Origin: Bythopirellula polymerisocia
GTDB lineage: Bacteria; Planctomycetota; Planctomycetia; Pirellulales; Lacipirellulaceae
Assembly (NCBI RefSeq): GCF_007860015.1
Contig: NZ_SJPS01000003.1
Span: 310,001 to 374,000, forward strand
DNA length: 64,000 nucleotides
Direction of reading: 5' to 3'
The notes beneath the pieces were generated by a model that did no database searches, was not told where the DNA came from, and was given only the letters and a program-made list of their open reading frames with translations. The position numbers and the translations under genes were made by a program. Positions 59,228 through 64,000 of the stretch are shown here, piece by piece. How positions within the stretch are numbered: the stretch's first letter is position 1; each line of letters opens with the position of its first letter.

Positions 59228-59983
59228 ATGTTGCAACTTAGAAAGCGGGTAGCCTTGGTAACCGGTGCATCGAAGGGTATCGGGGCAGCAATTGCCAAGG
59301 AACTGGCCATGGCAGGAGCGGCGGTCGCCGTCAACTACGCAACCGACCGAAGTGGCGCAGATGCCGTGGTGAAAGAGATTACCGAGGCCGACGGCCGCGC
59401 CGTGGCAATTCGGGGTGACGTGTCGAACTTGGGCGACGTACGTCGCTTGTTTGCAGAAGTCGCAAAAGCTTTCGGCTCGCTCGATATTGTAGTCAATAAC
59501 GCGGGCGTCTACCAACCGATGAAGATCGAAGAGCTCACCGAGGACGAGTTCCACCGGGAATTCAACACAAATGTGCTCGGCCCATTGGCCGTGATCCGAG
59601 AATCACTCGACTACTTCGGTTCAAACGGCGGCAGCATTGTTAACGTCGGTTCCGGTGCATCGCAAATGTGTCCGCCCGGCTATTCGATCTACGCCGCCAG
59701 CAAGAGTGCCCTCGATGCGGTGACCAAAGTGCTCGCCAAAGAATTGGCCCCGCGCAGCGTCCGAGTCAACTCTGTTAACCCCGGCGCCACGTTGAGTGAG
59801 GGGACGAAGTCGGCTGGGTTGTACGGTGCTGGCAGCGAGTTCGAGCGCCAGCTTGTCGCAATGACGCCGCTTGGCCGCATCGGGACGCCATTGGATATCG
59901 CAAAGGTTGTCGCCTTCCTCGCGTCCGATGATTCCGGGTGGCTCACGGGCGAAGTGATCTTGGCGTCCGGCGGCCTGCGATAG
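59228..59983 (+). CDS. Short-chain dehydrogenase/reductase (SDR family)
   Basis: A 251-residue NAD(P)-dependent SDR. The cofactor motif is [17 protein letters not shown] near residue 13, the NNAG motif is VNNAGVYQ, and the catalytic YxxxK is [14 protein letters not shown] preceded by the active-site Ser in NVGSGAS. The end [13 protein letters not shown] matches the family. ATG 59228 has GAGGA 8 bases upstream; a longer frame back to 59177 is possible but less supported. Typically such enzymes reduce 3-oxoacyl or ketone substrates. The real substrate is unknown. Confidence 0.93.
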   Translation: MLQLRKRVALVTGASKGIGAAIAKELAMAGAAVAVNYATDRSGADAVVKEITEADGRAVAIRGDVSNLGDVRRLFAEVAKAFGSLDIVVNNAGVYQPMKIEELTEDEFHREFNTNVLGPLAVIRESLDYFGSNGGSIVNVGSGASQMCPPGYSIYAASKSALDAVTKVLAKELAPRSVRVNSVNPGATLSEGTKSAGLYGAGSEFERQLVAMTPLGRIGTPLDIAKVVAFLASDDSGWLTGEVILASGGLR

Positions 59984-60024
59984 TTGGCACTGAGGAAGTA
60001 GTTCAGATCAACAAAGGAGAATCT

Positions 60025-60312
60025 ATGTCAGCTTACATCGTGTTCATTCGTGAAAAGACGATTGACGAGTCGGAGTTGGAGACCTACTGGGAGAAAGCAC
60101 CAGCCGCGATGGAGGACCAGCCGATTAAAGTACTGGCTGCGTATGGTCATCACGTAACGCTCGAGGGGCCAGATGTCGAGGGCATTGTCATTGCAGAGTT
60201 TCCAACGGTGGAAGAAGCGCGCGACTGGTACAACAGCCCAGCGTACCAAGAGGCGGCTCAGCATCGGCTCCGTGGTGCAGTTTACCGCGGCCTCATCGTG
60301 GAGGGCGTGTGA
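60025..60312 (+). CDS. DUF1330 domain protein
   Basis: A 95-residue single-domain DUF1330 protein (dimeric alpha/beta barrel, related to YCII/ABM folds). The start MSAYIVFIREK and the segments VLAAYGHHVTLEG and VIAEFPTVEEARDWYNSPAYQEA are typical of the family. Length is normal. AAGGAG lies just before ATG 60025. It follows the SDR gene by 41 bp and is probably co-transcribed with it. Its enzymatic role is unknown; family members often occur near ECF sigma factors and redox enzymes. Confidence 0.9.
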   Translation: MSAYIVFIREKTIDESELETYWEKAPAAMEDQPIKVLAAYGHHVTLEGPDVEGIVIAEFPTVEEARDWYNSPAYQEAAQHRLRGAVYRGLIVEGV

Positions 60313-60419
60313 CCGGTCAAGACCGGGCCCTTCCAGAGATCTGAGGGAGACCCGAGGTCTTGTTAGGGCTGAGGTTTCCCCGAGCACAATCGCAAGTTTC
60401 AACGTGCCGATGGTGCATC

Positions 60420-61271
60420 AGCCGAGGCGGCTGGGCAACAGCTTTAAAGCGCGGCGGTCTGCACAGCCGCTCACGATAACTGAATCGAGCAACGTTCCTC
60501 GGCTTTTATCGACCGTCGCTAATTGATATTGTAGCTTTGACCCTTCAAAATCACTCTGTGAAGGGTTAGATATCGGACCTGTGTGAATCGTCGGGGGCGT
60601 TCCCCTGCCGTTGCCCCAGAGACCCCTGGCTTGCCTCCTTTTACCCAGCCAGATGAGGTCCATCCGAGTAAAGCATGCGCTGGGTTCATCGCATTTGGGG
60701 TGGTTCCGGAACCTGGGCGTGCTGGGTGTTTGTGGTAGTTCTTTCTGTAACTATACGTTGTCTTAACTTTGCGAAAGCTTTTGGCCGCGCGATTTGTTAG
60801 AATCGGCCTTGAAAAAATTGCCGTGGCCCACGTTGGTGCTGCGCCGATCTTTGATAATTGAACTCTTTCCTTCCGAGCTCAAGTAGCCACCTCGCTCGCC
60901 GCGACTCGGCTAGAGATCCGTCGGTAGAGCGCCTGGCCGTCGATTGCTCGAAGCGATTTCTTTTTGTCACACGGAGAGGTAGTTTTGTGTTACAAAACTA
61001 TGGGACAAACACTATAAAACAAGGGGTATGACGAGGGTTATTTAATAAAAAAAACGGATTTCGATAAAAAAGGCACGACAAAACCCCCGCTTCGATGCGC
61101 AGAAGCAAGCAAAGATGGTTGGCCATACGCAACTCGCGATCGCCCGGCGAATGCTTTATCCGGAAGAGATCCCCAAAAAATCGGGAGAGCCAAGGCCAAC
61201 AGATGCACCTATTAGGAGCCCTTTCCGTGGCATTGCGTGTGACTACGCCACAGCGTTCGCCTTAAAGTTAG
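60420..61271. repeat. Non-coding direct repeat, copy B
   Basis: Homologous to 28100-29079 in the same orientation. Blocks of perfect identity are 60661-60695 (with 28342-28376) and 60901-60938 (with 28663-28700). The hairpin AGTTTTGT (60981-60988) / ACAAAACT (60992-60999) is conserved with a 3-base loop. It directly follows the 3' end of intact tRNA-Ala. No rRNA is present. A spurious frame (61115-61333) includes the translated tRNA and is not a gene. Confidence 0.75.
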
Positions 61272-61344
61272 TGGAGCCGAGGGGTTTCGAACCCCTAACC
61301 TCCGGCTTGCAAAGCCGGCGCTCTCCCAATTGAGCTACGGCCCC
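61272..61344 (-). tRNA. tRNA-Ala (TGC anticodon)
   Basis: 73 bases, 5' GGGGCCGTAGCTCAATTGGG, anticodon loop TTTGCAA with anticodon TGC on a 5-bp GC-rich stem (CCGGC/GCCGG), T-loop GGTTCGAAACC, and a 7-bp acceptor stem GGGGCCG/CGGCTCC with one G-T pair; discriminator A. No encoded CCA. Transcribed after tRNA-Ile on the minus strand. Its 3' end is the proposed attachment site of an integrative element. Confidence 0.95.
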
Positions 61345-61435
61345 GAGGGGAGCTTTCAGTCGTTGACTAATAGCTCTCATCCAGGAAAATCTCTGGTCAA
61401 TTGCTAACAGCCAGTTGCTGTTAGCTCAATACCAG

Positions 61436-61509
61436 TGGGCGCACCAAGACTCGAACTTGGGACCTCAGCCTTATCAGGGCTGCGCTCTAACCAACTGAGC
61501 TATGCGCCC
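61436..61509 (-). tRNA. tRNA-Ile (GAT anticodon)
   Basis: 74 bases, 5' GGGCGCATAGCTCAGTTGGT, anticodon loop CTGATAA with anticodon GAT, T-loop GTTCGAGTC, acceptor stem GGGCGCA/TGCGCCC perfect, discriminator A. It is the first tRNA of a tRNA-Ile/tRNA-Ala pair that in most bacteria lies in the 16S-23S spacer, but no rRNA is found on either side here. Confidence 0.95.
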
Positions 61510-61573
61510 GATCGGGCACATGGCCGGGAAATGTCGCCCGCGGGCGTCGCTCCCGGCTATTGCCGAATCTCAC

Positions 61574-61601
61574 ATTCTAAAACGCAATTCAATGCTGTCA
61601 A
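61574..61601 (-). promoter_or_regulatory. Sigma-70 type promoter of the tRNA-Ile/Ala pair
   Basis: On the minus strand TTGACA (61601-61596) and TAGAAT (61579-61574) are separated by 16 bases, close to consensus. Transcription would start near 61567 and reach tRNA-Ile at 61509. The T-rich stretch CCTTTTTGC just upstream could be an UP-like element. Confidence 0.65.
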
Positions 61602-61750
61602 ACCGCAAAAAGGGCGATTCCACGAGCCAGGTTCGCTCTGGCCGGTTAGGCGACAAAAACGCTATAAGGGGGTGTGAATTTTGCCTAGCAGCCAGGCATA
61701 CGGATGATATGCTTCTGAGTTTATTGGAGACCCCTACAAAGGATTTTGCC

Positions 61751-63643
61751 ATGTTCTCCCCCTTCTATCGTCTTTTTACGGCCCTGAGCCTCGTGATACT
61801 TTTACCTGTTTCCCTTGTGCAAGCAGCCCCCTCCGTGGCCGATGCCCTCAAATTAAGGCCTGTTCAAAAGGGTGCAGACTATGACACGCCCGAGGCGGAC
61901 AAGATCGGTGATTGCACGATCAAAGCCGAAAAAATCAATGGATCCACTGCTTGGGTCATCCGTGGCCCCCAAAGCGAAATCCTCCGCGAGTTCGGTGATA
62001 CTAATGGCGACAACGTCGTCGATACTTGGAGCTATTTCCGCGATGGGCTGGAAGTCTATCGGGATATCGATTCCAACAACAACGGCAAGGCAGATCAATA
62101 TCGCTGGTTCCATAGCGCCGGTATTCGGTGGGCTCTGGATCAGAATGAAGACAATATTATCGACAGTTGGAAATTAATTTCTCCGGAGGAAGTATCCGAA
62201 GAGGTCGTGGGTGCACTCTCCGATAACGATTTGGACCGTTTCAAACGCTTGCTCCTCTCCCCCGAGGACATCAAGAAATTGGGGCTCGATGCTGCCCGTG
62301 CTGAGCAATTGGAAAAACGCATCGCAGCTGCCCCCGATAAGTTTAAGGCGATTCTCTCCGCGCCTGACTTAAAGCCAGGATTCGTGTTTAGCGATTTTGG
62401 CGGCATCAAGCCCGGTATGGTACCTGCTGGCTCCCAAGGAGTTACCAAAGACCTGATGGTCTACGAAAGCGTATGGGCGATGGTGAAAAATGGAACAGAA
62501 CATCGGCAATTGCAATTAGGTACGCTAATTAGTGTCGGAGGTGCCTGGAAATTGATCGATGGCCCCACTTTGGGTACAGGCCAGCAAGTGGCGGGTGGGT
62601 TCTTTTTCGATCCAGGCGGGCAAGGAATTGGTGAAAGGGCCATCGTCGGCAGCGATGTAGCACCTACTGAAAAGCTCCAAGGTATGCTCGCCGATTTGGA
62701 AAAAATCGACGAAGAACTCAATTCCGCTTCACAGGCAGACAAACCTAGCCTCAATAAGCGACGCGCAAGTGTTCTCCTGGCAGTAGCCAATTCCTCCGCT
62801 GATCCGTCCGAACGAGAACAGTGGCTGAAAAATTTGGCAGATAGCGTAAGTGCTGCGGCACAAGAAGGGAGCTTCCCCGGCGGAGTGGCCTATCTGCGAA
62901 AATTGGAAGAACAGCTTGCCGAGAGCGAGGATGCAAAGGACCTGCTGGCCTATTTTGAGTTTCACCGGATGGCCGCAGAGTACTATGGCATCACACTCAC
63001 TCAACCGGACGTCGACATCTCCAAAGCTCAAGAGCAATGGATGAAAGACCTGGAGGCCTTCGTCGAAGCACATCCGACATCGGAACACGGTGCCGAAGCA
63101 ATAAGAGCTATGGCTATGGGATATGAAATGTCAGGCCAAACCAACGAGGCGATCAAATGGTATCGAAAGATACTAAGCGACTATCCCAAGAATATCGCTG
63201 CTAAACTTGCTCAAGGAGCGATTACCAGGTTAAGCAGCGAAGGGAAAGAAATTACGCTCAAAGCGACGGACCTCAAAGGTGAAAAAGTCGACCTCAAGGA
63301 TCTCCAAGGCAAAGCGGTCGTCATTCAATACTGGACCACAACGTCGGATGTCTGCAAGGCGGATCATGCTGTGCTTAAAGAGCTAGTGCAAAAATATGCT
63401 CCCAACTCGTTGGATGTGATAAGCATCTGCCTGGATTTCAATCGTGATGCTGTTATTGAGTACCTTCAGGCCAATCGATTGCCATGGAAACAGCTCTACG
63501 AAGAAGGCGGTTTTGACGGTCGCTTGGCAAATGAACTCGGTGTCGTGACTGTGCCCTTAACGATCATGGTCGGTCCCGACGGAAAAGTCATTTCGAATAA
63601 TATCCAGACTGCCGAAATCGAGACTGAACTCAAGAAGCTGTAA
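61751..63643 (+). CDS. Exported protein with C-terminal thioredoxin-like domain lacking CxxC
   Basis: A 630-residue exported protein. The signal peptide is about 1-25 (LVILLPVSLVQAA). The N-terminal half carries dockerin/EF-hand-like segments (FGDTNGDNVVDTW, DIDSNNNGKADQY, DQNEDNIIDSW) that may bind calcium. The middle is helical with a TPR-like stretch (about 440-500). Residues about 505-630 form a TlpA/AhpC-type thioredoxin-like fold, but the usual WCxxC is replaced by YWTTTSDVC, leaving only one Cys. So classic disulfide exchange is unlikely. ATG 61751 has AAAGGA upstream; the open frame extends back into the tRNA-Ile gene, which cannot be coding. Confidence 0.85.
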   Translation: MFSPFYRLFTALSLVILLPVSLVQAAPSVADALKLRPVQKGADYDTPEADKIGDCTIKAEKINGSTAWVIRGPQSEILREFGDTNGDNVVDTWSYFRDGLEVYRDIDSNNNGKADQYRWFHSAGIRWALDQNEDNIIDSWKLISPEEVSEEVVGALSDNDLDRFKRLLLSPEDIKKLGLDAARAEQLEKRIAAAPDKFKAILSAPDLKPGFVFSDFGGIKPGMVPAGSQGVTKDLMVYESVWAMVKNGTEHRQLQLGTLISVGGAWKLIDGPTLGTGQQVAGGFFFDPGGQGIGERAIVGSDVAPTEKLQGMLADLEKIDEELNSASQADKPSLNKRRASVLLAVANSSADPSEREQWLKNLADSVSAAAQEGSFPGGVAYLRKLEEQLAESEDAKDLLAYFEFHRMAAEYYGITLTQPDVDISKAQEQWMKDLEAFVEAHPTSEHGAEAIRAMAMGYEMSGQTNEAIKWYRKILSDYPKNIAAKLAQGAITRLSSEGKEITLKATDLKGEKVDLKDLQGKAVVIQYWTTTSDVCKADHAVLKELVQKYAPNSLDVISICLDFNRDAVIEYLQANRLPWKQLYEEGGFDGRLANELGVVTVPLTIMVGPDGKVISNNIQTAEIETELKKL

Positions 63644-63897
63644 TTCTGATCGCTAAGCGGCAGACCTCTTGCGGCTCGCGTTTTGTAATTCTTGCAACGA
63701 AGTGTACGAATGGACCTCTGCCAGGGAGAGGATGCTTCCCGTTGGAGGAGAATATCAAGGTTACTCCCTTTGGCACGCAAATCGCACCAAAGCTTTCTCC
63801 TGTTCAACAGCTCATCGAACGCTTTTCGTGCTAGCAAATCTCTTCCCTAGATTGACATCAACGCCGGTGACGGATCTCCCGCGAGAAGGACTTCAAG
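63644..63897. other. Intergenic region without a recognisable element
   Basis: About 250 bases between the thioredoxin-like gene and the last, truncated gene. No terminator or promoter could be defended. Confidence 0.3.
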
Positions 63898-64000
63898 ATG
63901 GAACATACCTTTGCTCTGGAAATAACTTGGGTTGCTATCCACCTCGTTGGGCTCATCGCAGCCTGGATGGTTCGCCAGGAGGCAACTGCTTCTCGTCAGG
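63898..64000 (+). CDS. Partial membrane protein, cut by window end
   Basis: An open frame from ATG 63898 to the window edge (34 codons) with AAGGA about 10 bases upstream. It begins MEHTFALEITWVAIHLVGLI, a hydrophobic helix, then a basic segment. The rest of the gene lies outside the window, so no function can be given. Confidence 0.55.
   Translation, partial: MEHTFALEITWVAIHLVGLIAAWMVRQEATASRQ

Noticed and set aside
60313..61271. Possible rRNA gene behind tRNA-Ala
   Set aside because: No 16S or 23S landmark sequence was recognised on either strand; only the repeat is present.
61115..61333. Open frame ending in EPRGFEPLTSGLQSRR
   Set aside because: Its end is a translation of tRNA-Ala, a well-known false gene call; the frame covers the tRNA gene and non-coding repeat.

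Overview
The window looks like a chromosome segment of a planctomycete of the Pirellulales type; I would not go narrower. The reasons are gene families that are typical of that group: a PSCyt1/DUF1549/DUF1553 cytochrome protein, a DUF1559 prepilin-like protein, several secreted sulfatases, DUF1080 proteins, Tat-exported Gfo/Idh/MocA oxidoreductases, a PEP-CTERM protein remnant and a SLC13/TrkA-C permease. Genes are loosely spaced, intergenic DNA is long, and most products carry export signals.

Layout. 0.2-5.9 kb: a heavy-metal RND efflux operon (His/Cys-rich small protein, CusB/CzcB adaptor, CusA/CzcA pump, lipoprotein). 6.4-24 kb: a sulfatase with a clear terminator, two DUF1080 proteins, a YyaL-type thioredoxin-domain protein, an acyltransferase, a retropepsin-like protein, a SLC13 permease, an NTPase-pentapeptide-repeat protein and a Tat protein/CehA-like pair. 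24.8-28 kb: an SGNH hydrolase and an acetylxylan-esterase-like protein. 29.5-53.7 kb: a catabolic block with glycerophosphodiesterase, two Gfo/Idh/MocA proteins, a PSCyt1-LamG-PSD1 protein coupled to a LamG/beta-propeller protein, two sulfatases, PhoD phosphatase, DUF1559, a nitrilase-esterase fusion, an LRR membrane protein and a GntP permease. This set fits breakdown and uptake of sulfated or phosphorylated polymers, which is inference. 54.9-60.3 kb: a secreted esterase, a ruined integron integrase, two cassette-like genes with an attC-like site, an ECF sigma factor, an SDR and a DUF1330 protein. 61.2-61.5 kb: tRNA-Ile(GAT) and tRNA-Ala(TGC) on the minus strand with a strong promoter but no adjacent rRNA. 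61.7-64 kb: a secreted thioredoxin-fold protein and a truncated membrane protein.

The most notable structure is a set of tRNA-Ala 3'-half copies in the same orientation at 23.9, 29.1 and 61.3 kb. The last two share 39 identical bases that run from the anticodon loop to the tRNA end. They are followed by about 0.9 kb of diverged homologous non-coding DNA. This is the expected footprint of an integrative element of about 32 kb (29.1-61.3 kb) at tRNA-Ala. Inside it lies a relict integron whose integrase remnant points the same way as its cassettes.

All calls come from reading the sequence and its translations by eye; no database search was possible.
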